A stretch of 64,000 bases of DNA, from assembly GCA_029959195.1 (NCBI GenBank), contig CP114121.1:2480001-2544000 (forward strand). The letters run 5' to 3'. The translations under genes and the position numbers were made by a program. The notes under the pieces were generated by a model, which did not search any database, was not told the DNA's origin, and worked only from the letters and a program-made list of their open reading frames with translations. Source of the stretch: Dictyophora rubrovolvata (lineage: Eukaryota; Basidiomycota; Agaricomycetes; Phallales; Phallaceae). This document shows positions 34,939 through 45,954 of the stretch, one piece after another (positions within the stretch are counted from its first letter, which is position 1; each line of letters begins with the position of its first letter).

Positions 34939-36554
34939 GGTTGTGAAAAAAATGCGGGAGGGGGAAGCAATTGGTAGAAGAGATGAGATGGGATGAAGGA
35001 CTTCGCTGAAAGAGCGCGTACGACCATCGAGGAGGGGTATTTATGTACGTTAAATGGAGCTGTCCAGTTCGTGGTTTTCCTCCGTCACGTCCGTCATCTA
35101 TATTCGTTACGGACACGGAGAACGGACACGATCATTCTCTGGACGCGTCGGAGTTGGACTAATATTCATCTCTATGTTTTCAAGACGCCTCCAGCTAACA
35201 GTAAGGGATATAGTCTACTGAAGTGAACATTGAGGTGAACGACATGGTAGGCTCCGGTGTTCCTTCATTTCAACACTTGGATGCTTCTACTCCGTTGCCG
35301 ACGTGGCTTTGCATTATGTAGCTTTGAAGTTTCGTCATCCGAAACCAGAATAAACAAATTTCAAGACAGGAGGAGAGATGTGGAACGGGCTGAAGGTTTG
35401 TAAGTTTAGACAAATCATGGATTTGTTAAAGCGGCGCGCGCGTACGGCTGGAGGTCTTTGACATGGAATCATACAGTGCGACCACGCGTCCATTAGCCGG
35501 CATCCGCCGCCCAGCAAGATGTCTTCTTGAGAAACAATTGTTTCGGCCTTATTATTCGGAGAAAGACTATTCGGGTAACCATGCCTTTTTTCATTATGAG
35601 AAATCCGAGCTACTAGTACTTTGATCAAGTGAAGGGTTTATACTGTAAATTTAGGGATCATGATAGAAATAGTATGATTGAAGATGACTCATTTTTTCGG
35701 GATTTCCATAATTTGAATATGTAGAGGGGGAACAAAGAATGTTGAAACTTGCGAATGGCGAATCATGCCCAGCTGGTTAGCAAAAGCAAAGGGTAAAGTT
35801 TGGATAATCCTGGAAACGAAAGTCAAAATCATGAGAAACTAGACCTAGCTAGATAATAAGAAAAAACGAAAATAAAAATGTTTACCTGTCGATCCGCGAC
35901 CGACTTATCCCATTGTACGGTGTAAAGATAATGTGTGACTGTTTTGACTCCGATGGTCAGCGCTCAATTGCATGCGCTGTAATAATGCCGTAATCAAACA
36001 GCGACAGACAGCGACTCGGACCTTCAAGCTTCAAATCCAAAACCGTCTTTAGCAATGTATCGGTAACGATTCCAGAGAAAAGAGCAAAACTGGAAGGCTC
36101 ATATACATAGCTGGGAGAACTAAGAACTTGCTGGATAACGGGCCGATCACATGATCAGTTTGTGTTAAACGCGAGCCGTTACGCGACGCGCATCACCGCG
36201 TCACATCGTGTCCTCATCCTCGTACTCTTCTTCATCTTTTGAAAATAAATTTCAAAATCGCTGCTTAATTATTCGTTCCACACTTGGCGGAGGCGTCCGG
36301 ACTCCGAAGCAGCGGTCAAAAAGACTCAAGTTGGCACCGGTGGAGAGATGACTTGAGATTATGTCAGATATATTACGTCATCAACATCGGTTCTTGGCAC
36401 TATGTGACACAGCTTTGGCTTTTTCTGTTTTTCATTGTGTGCATGCATGTCACGCAAGCTACGTTTGCACTACCCCATTAAGTAAGTTAGTTATTGAGCA
36501 TCAATAGTCCACATGCTGGTGGGACCTGGTACGTTGGATGTTAGCCTGGAAACA
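34939..36554. other. spacer with orphan kinase-promoter-like segment
   Basis: Promoter of P copy 2 at the left end. Near 36,140-36,225 is a segment resembling the kinase promoters, with no kinase next to it. The rest shows no supported gene; frames at 34,993-35,226 and 35,335-35,628 lack homology or splice support. Confidence 0.5.
36140..36225 (+). promoter_or_regulatory. orphan kinase-type promoter element
   Basis: GGGCCGATCACATGATCAG, then GCCGTTACGCGACGCGCATC and GCGTCACATCGTG: the same ingredients as the kinase E promoter, slightly rearranged. No MFWF-type kinase start follows within 700 bases, so it may be a leftover of a deleted kinase copy. Confidence 0.35.
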
Positions 36555-36844
36555 TAGTTGGCGTTGGTTGGTGTTTTGACATCCACTCAGGCTAGGCTGC
36601 GGAATCCTATGAAGATGTTGTCTATGAACTCGACGCCTCCGCGCTATGTATCAGCATTCCGACCGCAGCACCGACTACGCCTCCGGATACTGCTACCCTT
36701 GTATCATGACCGAGCATGCCAAGCCCAAGGTTATTTTTCTTGTTCGACGCTGATGGTGGAAATGCCGTACGATTATCAAAGTGGAATAGCTCCGGCGCAG
36801 GTGGAATGAACCCTGGCTGGGCGCAGTTTCAACCACAGTGATCC

Positions 36845-36853
36845 TATAAAAGG
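36845..36853 (+). promoter_or_regulatory. TATA box of actin B
   Basis: TATAAAAGG, 74 bases before the ATG at 36,919; matches actin A. Confidence 0.7.
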
Positions 36854-36918
36854 ACCCGTGGAGCGCAGATAAAAGGCAACAACAATCTCGAAGCCATAAT
36901 CTCAGTCTCAATCCAAAC

Positions 36919-38603
36919 ATGTCTTTTCCGGAATTGGATAGCCCCCCTAACCTTGTAAATTTCTTCTTCTTCTTTTCGTTCCTGCTTGATTGCATTGACA
37001 TCGTATTCGAATAGGTCATCGACAATGGATCTGGGATGTGTAAAGCCGGATGTAAGTCTTTATAATTTGGTCATCGCGAATGCAGTTTCTGACATGACCC
37101 TACAGTTGCAGGTGGGTTCCCGGGTATTTTCTTATCTTCTGGTTGGATTCGTCATCATGATTTGCAGGAGACGACGCTCCTCGTGCAGTCTTTCCGTAAG
37201 TCATTCATTAACAAAAAATAACTGTCCTAACACTATGGTATGCAGTTCTATTGTCGGGCGCCCGCGCCACCACAATGTAATGGTTGGCATGGGCCAGAAA
37301 GACTCCTATATTGGGTCAGTGTCACTAAGTCGTGCTATATAAACTATCATTCATAATAGCTACAGCGACGAAGCACAATCCAAGCGCGGGGTTCTGTCTC
37401 TGAGATACCCTATCGAACATGGAATCGTGACCGATTGGGACGACATGGAAAAAATCTGGCACCATACCTTCTTTAACGAGTTGCGCGTTGCACCCGAAGA
37501 ACATCCCGTCCTTCTCACTGAAGCACCCTTGAACCCAAAAGTGAACAGGGAGAAAATGACACAGATCATGTTCGAGACGTTCAATGTACCCGCGTTCTAT
37601 GTTAGCATTCAGGCCGTACTTTCCTTGTACGCCTCTGGTCGTACTACTGGTGTGGTTCTGGACTCTGGTGATGGTGTTTCTCACGTTGTGCCCATCTATG
37701 AGGGTTTTACTCTTCCGCATGCGATCAAGAGGATCGATCTGGCGGGACGGGATTTGACTTCTTACATGCAACATATATTGACGGAGCGTGGATACACGTT
37801 CACGACAAGTGCAGAACAAGAAGTGGTTAGGGACATCAAGGAGAAGCTTTGTTATGTGGCAATTGATTTCAGCGGTGAAATTGAATTGGCGGCACAGAGC
37901 TCGACGATTGAGAAAAGCTACGAGCTTCCAGACGGCCAAGTGATTACTATAGGGAATGAACGGTAAATTTACTCTGCCTCTTATGCCATTTTAGAACTAA
38001 CATGAATCAGGTTCCGTTGTCCCGAGGCATTGTTCCAACCAGCCTTGATAGGACTGGAAGCATCTGGAATTCATGATGTTATGTACGCCTTTTGGTTCTT
38101 TTCTTGACAGATCTGTGTCTAACTTCACATTAGCTATGATTCAATCTTCAAATGCGACCTCGACATTCGTCGCGAGTTGTACGGCAACATTGTTCTTTCG
38201 GGAGGATCCACGATGTATCCAGGCATAGCTGACCGTCTCCAGAAAGAGATAACCACGTTGGCGCCTTCCAGTATCAAGGTATGAACGAGTCACCCTTCTA
38301 ACCGATTAGTTCTTATTATGCTATCTCTAGGTCAAGATCGTTGCACCTCCTGAAAGGAAGTACTCTGTCTGGATTGGAGGGTCTATTTTAGGTTTGTGGC
38401 TTAGTCTTCAAATGTGCGCGCGTTTTCTAACCAACGCCTTTCAGCTTCCCTTGGCACGTTCCAAAACCTTTGGATATCCAAACAAGAATACGACGAATCA
38501 GGTGCCGGAATCGTTCATCGCAGTATGTGTCCAAATTATTTTTTTTATACGGAACGCCCTTGTTTCTTAACCAGTCATATTTATTTTTGCAGAATGTATG
38601 TGA
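36919..38603 (+). CDS. actin, copy B
   Basis: Conventional actin of about 375 residues, mirror of copy A. Exon 1 is 36,919-36,954 ([12 protein letters not shown]), exon 2 is 37,015-37,051 ([12 protein letters not shown]), exon 3 is the 6-base microexon TTGCAG at 37,106-37,111, and exon 4 is 37,168-37,195 (DDAPRAVFP). Then [43 protein letters not shown], the large exon holding [10 protein letters not shown] and [12 protein letters not shown], and later exons to IVHR|KCM. The last residue is Met, where copy A has Leu and most actins Phe. The central exon is nearly identical to A, but the N-terminal exon is different, which suggests conversion of the middle or relaxed N-termini. A TATA box lies 74 bases upstream. 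Confidence 0.9.
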
Positions 38604-39402
38604 AGTATCACATTCTGTGTTGAGAGTTATAATTATCCTTTGGAATCATGCGATAATGCATGGGTTTTCGAATTCGCCCTGACGCGAGCCGGTAAGAGCT
38701 GGCAGGAGGATGGGTGACAAAAGGGCATGGAGAGGAAAATACGGACAGATATGCTAATTTAATTTTTGCAATGTAATTAGGTACAGTAAAGCATATCGGT
38801 AATGAATTACAACTTCACTAAGGGAAAAAAAAATCGGGAAAAAGCGTGCTGACAAATTCTACTCTTAGTCGTTGTCCAAAATGTCACGCTTGTTCGAGTA
38901 ACCTGACAGTATAAGGCTCATCTCAATACTCCGACACCCAGCTTCTCCAAGGGAACAACTCACATCTGCTTTTGCCTCCATGCGGTTCGTTTTCGTTTTC
39001 GATCAAAGTTTCTAATGTGATGTATACCTAATTTTGGTAGTGGTCATGGAACTTACATCGAGAATGAACGGGTTAGTTAGTCAGCCATGCATGCACTGCA
39101 TTCGCCTCATCGGTCATGACAAACAGAAAAACGGCTCGACTTGTAAGTCACACAATCGAAAGGGAAATCCGCGTTTTTCTAATATATAAGCAGGAAACAA
39201 TATAAAACTTGATGTATGATTGATAAATGGTAAGTTTATTACATTTCGGTATGCAACGTGTATAGGTACTGGTACGTGTAATCAAAAACTCAGTAATTGT
39301 ACTATTAGACGTAACACAGACCCGAATAGAATCGAAAAAAAATGGACAATTTAATAAGGACTAATCAACTGTAAAAACAGGAGACCCACAAGATTATCTG
39401 CG
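38604..39402. other. spacer between actin B and P copy 3
   Basis: AT-rich convergent spacer; no gene, repeat or RNA that I can support. Confidence 0.5.
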
Positions 39403-40269
39403 TTACTTGGAGGTCTGATTGGAGCTCGACGTGGAAGCCCGCCGAGAGCGGATCGACTCGCATCGAGAGCGAGGTGGTAAACAAGTCTGCGAAGTTGCAG
39501 CATCTTCTTGACCGGTAGGAAATGGGACGGCTCTCAGATCGCCACTGTCATCATGATCGGCCAGAGGTTGAGAGACTGACTCTACCGACTGAGAGGAATT
39601 AGATGCGGACTTTGGCCAACCTTTCGCCGGATCAAATTCAGGAACGGGAATAGTAAATGTGGTCACTTCATCTGGGCAAGTATTCGGGATGTGAGAAAGC
39701 CAACTCTGTGGAGGAATTTCAAGGAATTGCCCAGAGTACCACTGGCCCTCAGACGGCTCCTCCGAGGACTCCGAAAGCGTGCCGTGACTCGACGGTTCCG
39801 AAGCTGGACTTGCGGGCGGTTCAGGGTAAGTTTCATTGTTACGCTTTAGGACCCAAGCCAATGACGTTCGAATACTATCAACGTCGAGTCCTTTATTCTC
39901 CATTTGTTCGAACATGCGATCCAAAGAGACGAGATCGTTCTCCAGATTTTTTTTGGCGTCGATAACGCCATGTATCTCTGAAGAATCGATCTTCCTGGCT
40001 GGGAACGCTTTCGAAAGAGCGTCCCTAAAAGCCTCAAAGTCCAATGTCTCTACGAAGCGATAGACTGCAGTATGTGGTCCAAAGAGGGTGAAGAATCGAT
40101 CAAAGTCGAAATTGACGAGGGAATTGGAAATTTGTTTCACAGCCGCCTCCAAGGATGCATCGGGTATAACTCGATGTTTCTGTCTAGAAGAAGCAACACT
40201 AGAGAGGATTTTCACCACGAATTTTGGGAGAGAAGGTAGCTTGACAGGGGAACGACTTCGACGCGACAT
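39403..40269 (-). CDS. P-family protein, copy 3 (unknown function)
   Basis: Single exon, 288 residues, starting MSRRSRSPVKLPSLPKF. Core: ASLEAAVKQISNSLVNFDFDRFFTLF, AFRDALSKAFPARKIDSS, VSLDRMFEQMENKGLDVDSIRTSLAWV. Then a shared VTTFTIPVPEFDPAKGWPKS stretch, also in copy 1 (VTTINVPVPRFDPAKGWPQS). The C-terminus is shorter than in copy 1 and lacks the FIPP tail. An upstream extension of the open frame exists, but it crosses a TATA-like TTTATATA about 85 bases before the MSR start. The upstream 500 bases resemble those of copies 1 and 4. It sits inside the right arm with no mirror partner in the left. Confidence 0.78.
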   Translation of the reverse strand: MSRRSRSPVKLPSLPKFVVKILSSVASSRQKHRVIPDASLEAAVKQISNSLVNFDFDRFFTLFGPHTAVYRFVETLDFEAFRDALSKAFPARKIDSSEIHGVIDAKKNLENDLVSLDRMFEQMENKGLDVDSIRTSLAWVLKRNNETYPEPPASPASEPSSHGTLSESSEEPSEGQWYSGQFLEIPPQSWLSHIPNTCPDEVTTFTIPVPEFDPAKGWPKSASNSSQSVESVSQPLADHDDSGDLRAVPFPTGQEDAATSQTCLPPRSRCESIRSRRASTSSSNQTSK

Positions 40270-40799
40270 GAGTGTTGAATGTTCAAGACTAAGACGAGGC
40301 GAGTAACAATTGGGGGGAAAGTGTTGGTATGTTGTCGCATTTGACTTCAGGTATATAAACACATGCCGTCCGTGGTCCATAATTATGAAGAGCGTCCGGG
40401 GCGTCCTGAGTAATTGTGTCGTCCAAAATGCGTGCCAGTGGACCGGTCCTCAGTCAATTGCAAATGTCGACGCCCGTTTCTAGAGATATTTAATACGAAG
40501 GTTTTCCCCAAAAATCTCTGGAGATGTATATTTTCATAATTTCAAGAAAAACACCCGACTAGTTGCGACACAATGAATCTCATGCCTTTGTCGTCTTTGT
40601 TCCTCAGATTCCTTTGTGTACATTTACGCCACCCCGCGGCTACATGTGCGCAACCGCGGAGAAGTGATTCGATTTTGACAGGTCTTTATGCGCGTTTCTT
40701 TGTCTCTTTGAATATATTGCTTTCCTTTGTGGTCTTCCTTTGTTATTCAAGCTCGTTTTATTACCTCAAAAACTTGTATCGATACAGGAGTTCAACATA
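40270..40799. promoter_or_regulatory. upstream region of P copy 3, shared with P copies 1 and 4
   Basis: Bases 40,380-40,790 match the segments upstream of P copy 1 (about 420-780) and P copy 4 (about 48,910-49,260), including a CCCGCGGCTACRTGTGCR stretch and a TATGCGCGTT/TCTTCCTTTGTTAT run. The homology ends abruptly at 40,800, where the kinase C relic begins. Confidence 0.5.
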
Positions 40800-41093
40800 A
40801 AATTCTGCTCGGGCTCTCGCTTTCTTTGAGCAAATGATGGTACGAAAAACTGACACCGATCAGCTAGCGACTCGTGCCCCTCCGTGTGCACATATGTATG
40901 CCTGGAAGCCGGAGGATCACGATTGACGGCATGGGCTTCTTAATAACTTTTGAGAGATTTCCGTGCTCAGATGCCTACTCTGCAAGGCTACTAGAATTCT
41001 ACGACGCATGTATACGACCTCTTGGGGTCTGCGGTTTGTACAAAGTGTTATGCAATCAATGAGGTTGAAGGTTTTGTTTTTCAAACTAGGCAT
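40800..41093 (+). pseudogene. kinase C relic (C-terminal part only)
   Basis: Translates in pieces as ARALAFFEQMMVRKT, APPCAHMYAWKPEDHD and RILRRMYTTSWGLRFVQ, matching the end of kinase C in the left arm, with stops and shifts. All upstream exons are absent: the duplication boundary falls inside the last exon. Confidence 0.7.
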
Positions 41094-43034
41094 ACGCCGA
41101 ATAATTATTTTAGCATCTGCGGTGCAACATGAACTTTGTTCACTCATTCACTTTAGTATTGGTAACTGGTTCCCCAGTATTTTTCACGTAGAAAGTTGCG
41201 TTCAGGTTTGCAATGAACCCGTTCATGTATTCATGAACAGACATTGGAGAGGTCCATAAAAACTTTTGCAAGGCCGTTTTCTGTCCCGAAATTTAGGGAT
41301 AAATATCAAGATAATTGTGTAGAATCAAGTCGAAGAGACCTCATAACCGTTTGGAATGAAAAACAACTGCTTCCGTTCGTTTAGTCAATGGACTCACGAG
41401 TTCGAACCTTGAGGCAGTGCAATTAATAATCGGAAAAAGATTCAAGAAGTAATACTTGTCAAAGTTCAAAGTGCCTTAAAATGAACAAGGACAGTTCTCA
41501 CACATCACTGAGTACCCTGACCGTTTGCATTCGGACACCAGTTTTGGCCGTCCGATTTCTTTTCTACGCGCGCAGAACATCGTGTCGACACCTGAATTGC
41601 CGTAATCTGAAGTTAAGAAGCGTTGGCACTCTAGAAGCGAATCTTATATATTGTGGTTGTGCACAGGAAGGGTTTTAAACTCATGTATGTCTTGGAGTTG
41701 TTAAAATTGACTCAGGCCCGCCGCAGGGTCTGGCACTGTATCGGTGATCACCGGGAATTCTTAAAATGCTTCGAAGCGCTATCCCCAAATAAGTGTCCAG
41801 CTCTTTTTCCGGAGTGTTTCATTGGAAATATTCTTGAGGAAGATAAGGTATCATCAACAGATGACCAATTAGTTCTCACTTATGGAATAACTAGATTGTG
41901 CGTTGTATGGTAAGCTCTTCAAATACTTCCTTACATAAATCCTCGGACGACTGCAGCAGCAAAATTTACACTGTGTGGGGAAGCACCCCAATATGAACAA
42001 CAGTTTGATCTGATCTGATAACCTGAGAAACAGTGTATTCGCACGAATATCCATTATGGTGAATGGAATGCGCTCATAGCATGATAAATTTGGACCCGAC
42101 TTGGACCCGAGATTTTCCAGACATTTGTAAAGCCGAGAGGGAAACCGCGAATTGTCCTCAATCAATTGCTTTCGAAGTGCTCCTGACTCGGAGAACCCAC
42201 GTCACAATGAAAATTTTAATAGAAAATGAGTGAGATAATACATCCTCCGTACTCTGATAAACTACTTAACAGACTTATATTTTCATAGATGCTTCGTATT
42301 TACCCGGCCTGCTGCAGCAATGGCTTCATCAAAATACCGTCCAATACACTTTTGGTCTTTTTCTCGCCAAATTGTATCTGACATCATATTAGTTACGATT
42401 CTTTTTTTGTGACCTTAATTAAGGTCCGTCGCGAATTGTACGGAAAAATCATTCTCAGAATCCCCAATGTATCTAAGTAGACATAACCGATCGTTTCAAA
42501 CAGATATGATTGTACTGGCTCCTAGAGTCCTAGTATGAGGGAGTATACTTTTTCATAACAGACAAGCTCTTACTATGTTATGTCGAGAAGAACAGGAAAT
42601 TGATTTTACGAGTGGGTGGCAGAAATCGAAGTGGGCCTTTACTTACATGTGAGGCACAAATTTTATTACGTCGAGCTTAATTGGATCACGGGTGTACATA
42701 TTTCTGAAGGGGTGATCTATGTATGTGCAAAAATATAGAAGTCATTCTCACCGTCAAAACCAAGAAAGTAGAAGAATGGCTGGGCATGAAACCCATGTAT
42801 CAAGAAGTCCTGAAAAACAATGTTGAGCTCGATATATTTTATGGGGATTCGAGACTCATGCAGCATGCTCCGACATGTCCAATCTACTTTTTTTTATCAT
42901 TATATCATTATCAATGCTTCGAATCGTCCCTGTAACAACAATGACTTATAAATGTGGAGAGCACTGGACAGTTGCTGCGAACAAAAAAAGAGAGGAGTCA
43001 TTTCTAATTTGAGCCTTCCTTCTTGGTCCAAAGC
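41094..43034. other. relic-rich spacer, mirror of 9,626-11,583
   Basis: No intact gene. One open frame near 41,740-41,910 (CFEALSPNKCPALFPECFIG) looks somewhat coding and has weak matches near 31,200-31,330, but I cannot name it. It contains the right copy of the actin exon fragment. Confidence 0.55.
42290..42480 (+). pseudogene. decayed actin exon fragment, right copy
   Basis: ATTAG followed by sequence encoding YDSFF, then a shifted stretch, then RRELYGKIILRI, corresponding to the [16 protein letters not shown] exon of actins A and B. A few hundred bases of flank match the left-arm fragment at 10,160-10,330. Confidence 0.65.
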
Positions 43035-43125
43035 CGGAGAGTGCCGGGAAGCAAAATTTGGGACCGATCACGTCAATGGTTCCACGCTATTGCGACGCGC
43101 GTCACATCGCGTTACGCGTTAGGTC
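43035..43125 (+). promoter_or_regulatory. conserved kinase promoter block, copy E
   Basis: GGGACCGATCACGTCAAT followed by TTGCGACGCGCGTCACATCG and GCGTTACGCG, ending about 15 bases before the kinase ATG. GACGCGCGTC is a perfect 10-base palindrome. Confidence 0.55.
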
Positions 43126-43138
43126 TGTACTTCTTACC

Positions 43139-44725
43139 ATGTTTTGGTTTCGGAAACGCGAACAACCCGTTTATTTGGATGACGGTGTAAGTCAGTCACA
43201 TCTCATATACATCTCAGTGCATTTCAAAATTGTTATAAACAGTCTATAGAAGCGGTGGCTGCTAAAAATGCCGAAATTATTGGTATTTGGGAAGAATTGC
43301 GTGATTGGTTTTCGGGGCAAGGATACACGCTTTACGAGCTAAAGGGCTCGGGTGCTAGTCGACCATTAATAAAGACTGATGATGATAGGTTCAAGTGGTC
43401 TGGCGCCCACGGACGCAAGGATGAACCACCCGAATGGCCGTATGCTTACTATGGTGGGGATAACCCCTACCACATCCCTTACCCATTTCAGGCTAACCTC
43501 ACGGTAATTGTCCACTTCCACCTATATACATATTCTGACCTCTGCAAAGACCAAAGTCTGCTTTGCACAAGACCGTCAAGGTCGACATGTAGCTATCAAG
43601 AGACTGGAAGTACTAGAAGACACGGAGGAGAAACACATCAATCGATGGTTATACGAGCACAAAGAAGAGGCCGAAAAAAATTGCATACTTCCGATAATTG
43701 AAATCCTCGAATATAGAGGTCAATCATTTGCTATCATGCCCAGGTGCGCACGTGTTTCCATGTTTCTTACACTGGAGACCGTTTTGATATGTTCTAGGTG
43801 GGGTGAGAGTCCGTGCGAGCTCCATACAATTGGAGAAATTATGAAATTTATTCATTGCCTTTTGAAGGTGAGACTATTGTCCATATACCTTAATTTTCCT
43901 GATCTTGGAACACTAGGCGGTAAACTTTTTACACACAAACCGGATTGTCCACCGCGTAAGCCAGTGGATCAATATGAAAGATCTATAATTGAATAGCATT
44001 TTTGTGTAGGATTTAACAGAAGCAAATATTCTCATAAATCACTTTGGCTGCTATGGGCGTACGAGACATGGGAACTGGTTGCGACCTCTATTGCTATCAG
44101 AAGGAAAATTGACGTTTGCCATTTTCGATTTCGATCTATCCCTAATGCTCTCCTCTGAAGAGCGGCGTCTGCCGTCTTGGAGATCCTTTGAGATCATAAA
44201 TATAATATGGCCAAATGATACGCGTCAGGGAGAGCTCGATTACGATCCCTTCCTATTTGAAATGGGATGTATTGGTATCCAACTATGCAAATCCTATCAG
44301 GTGACGTCCATGAACTATACATGTATATCAACTGACAATCAAAACAGCAATATATCCCGGTAGTGCCGATGCTAGCCCCTTTCCTTGATAGTCTAATCAC
44401 TGATAATTTGGATCAAAGATTTACTTCCTCACGAGCTCTCGAGTTTTTCGAACAAATGTACGGAGAGTTGACCCCAACTCAGCTTACGACTAGTGTCACA
44501 CCACGCACATCCACAAATCTCTGGAAACCAGGAGAATATGATCGATGGCAGGGCCTTTCCGATGAATTTTTAGAAAAATGGGGCAGCTTCCGTGCTCCGA
44601 TGCCAAGTTTGTATACCAGAACTCTGCGACGGCTATGCACGACATACTGGGGTATACGGTTTGTCACGTACGCAAGGCGGACCATTAGGACGTTGAAGAC
44701 ATTTTTTATAAACTGGAAAGTATGA
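43139..44725 (+). CDS. FunK1-like protein kinase, copy E
   Basis: Apparently intact, about 420 residues in seven exons with consistent phases. Exon products: MFWFRKREQPVYLDDG; SIEAVAAKNAEIIGIWEE up to PFQANLT (includes KDEPPEWPYAYYGGDNP); TKVCFAQDRQGRHVAIKRL to FAIMPR; WGESPCELHTIGEIMKF; AVNFLHTNRIVHR; DLTEANILINHFG to LCKSYQ (includes FAIFDFDLSLMLSSEERR); and QYIPVVPMLAPFLDSL to WKV. Lys of VAIK, Asp and Asn of HRDLTEAN and the first Asp of DFD are present; a glycine-rich loop is not evident. The pre-kinase domain is peculiar to this family. Its 5' flank matches that of kinase B and its 3' flank that of kinase A. Function and substrate unknown. Confidence 0.82.
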
Positions 44726-45954
44726 GTACTCAATAATCCTTTTTCACCCTACCAGATATTTGCGACGTGCATGTATGACATGCTGAGGTCTGTATGTACA
44801 AGGCGTTAGGTCGATAATGGCTTCGGGGACATTGTTTTTTTTTTCATCATAGCCCGACGAATACGCGCCCAGTAAATATTTCTCTAAATATGCGAATCGA
44901 GAATATAACATAAAAATTGCGATGCAAATTGACCTTGCGTTCATTTCACCGAGATTAGGCTCGTTTGGCGGGATGATGATTTGGCTTGATCTTAATTCAT
45001 TTTTAGGCCATTTCTGCGGTGCCAAAAGAACTTTGGTCAAGCAGTTGAAGCTGACCGGTTTCATCTCATTCTCATCATGGAAAAAGAAGTCGCGTCGGTA
45101 ACTGACTCCTTTTTTATGCAGGTTGCCGGTCAGTATTTTTCACGTGTTGCACTGCATTGAGGTTCTTAAAGCGACTTATGGACAACATGACTAATAAGGA
45201 AAAGATAATCTTGATCTGCATGGCGTTACACAATTATTCATTGGCCATAGAAGTCACTGGCAAGAACTTTCGACAATCCACTTTTGACAACTTCTCAGGG
45301 TCGACTTATCTTGCCATTTTTTCGTTGCACCTATGAGACTTTATACCTAAATTAATCATGAGCGCTGTCCGGTTCATGGATCAAGATTATGGATATGTAC
45401 GTTAGGGGGAAACAGTGCCGACATTTCCAATCAGGTTTTTAGCCGTGCGTTACTTTCCATCAAGATAATGTCATCTTTGAACTATGCCTTGAGTATAATT
45501 TCTGATAATACGTATATTATATGTACAGCCTGTCTCTATTTCCAGCTCTGATATGTCATAGATCAGACATACCACAACTCGAAATCATTTCTTCTCCAGA
45601 GTCCGAGTCCGAGTATACAATAGGTGAGGCACCTGGCCAAATTCTAGTGGTCTTATGATGTACCATTCTGACACGCGGACTCAGAGTTGGTCGCGAGCTC
45701 CCATGACCTCATGAACGGTTTATGACAAATTTGGCTTTGAAGTGAATTTAGAAGCTCGATGAAATGAGATTCGATCTGTACTTTGGCCAGATACTTTTTT
45801 TGTACTATCATTTCATGTTCTTTCTAAGGGTAGTCCCTCCGGAATCCGAGTACCCACTTTTCCGATTTCAAGAGGGAAGAGAGATATAAAGGCGTGCTCT
45901 TTTTTTCACAAATGCATTACATTCTGAGTTCCAACTGCATCTGCATCACTCCTC
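44726..45954. other. spacer with kinase-end relic, mirror of 3,563-4,668
   Basis: 44,750-44,830 resembles a decayed kinase 3' end (RYLRRACMTC). The rest is shared with the left-arm spacer. A TATA-like ATATAAAGG just before 45,900 probably serves the U gene. No other gene is seen. Confidence 0.5.

Larger units (their letters stand above)
36555..38610. repeat. inner right arm: actin B with its promoter
   Basis: Mirror copy of 23,480-25,470. Homology upstream of the gene reaches back to about 36,600, so the duplication copied regulatory DNA as well as the gene. Confidence 0.85.
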
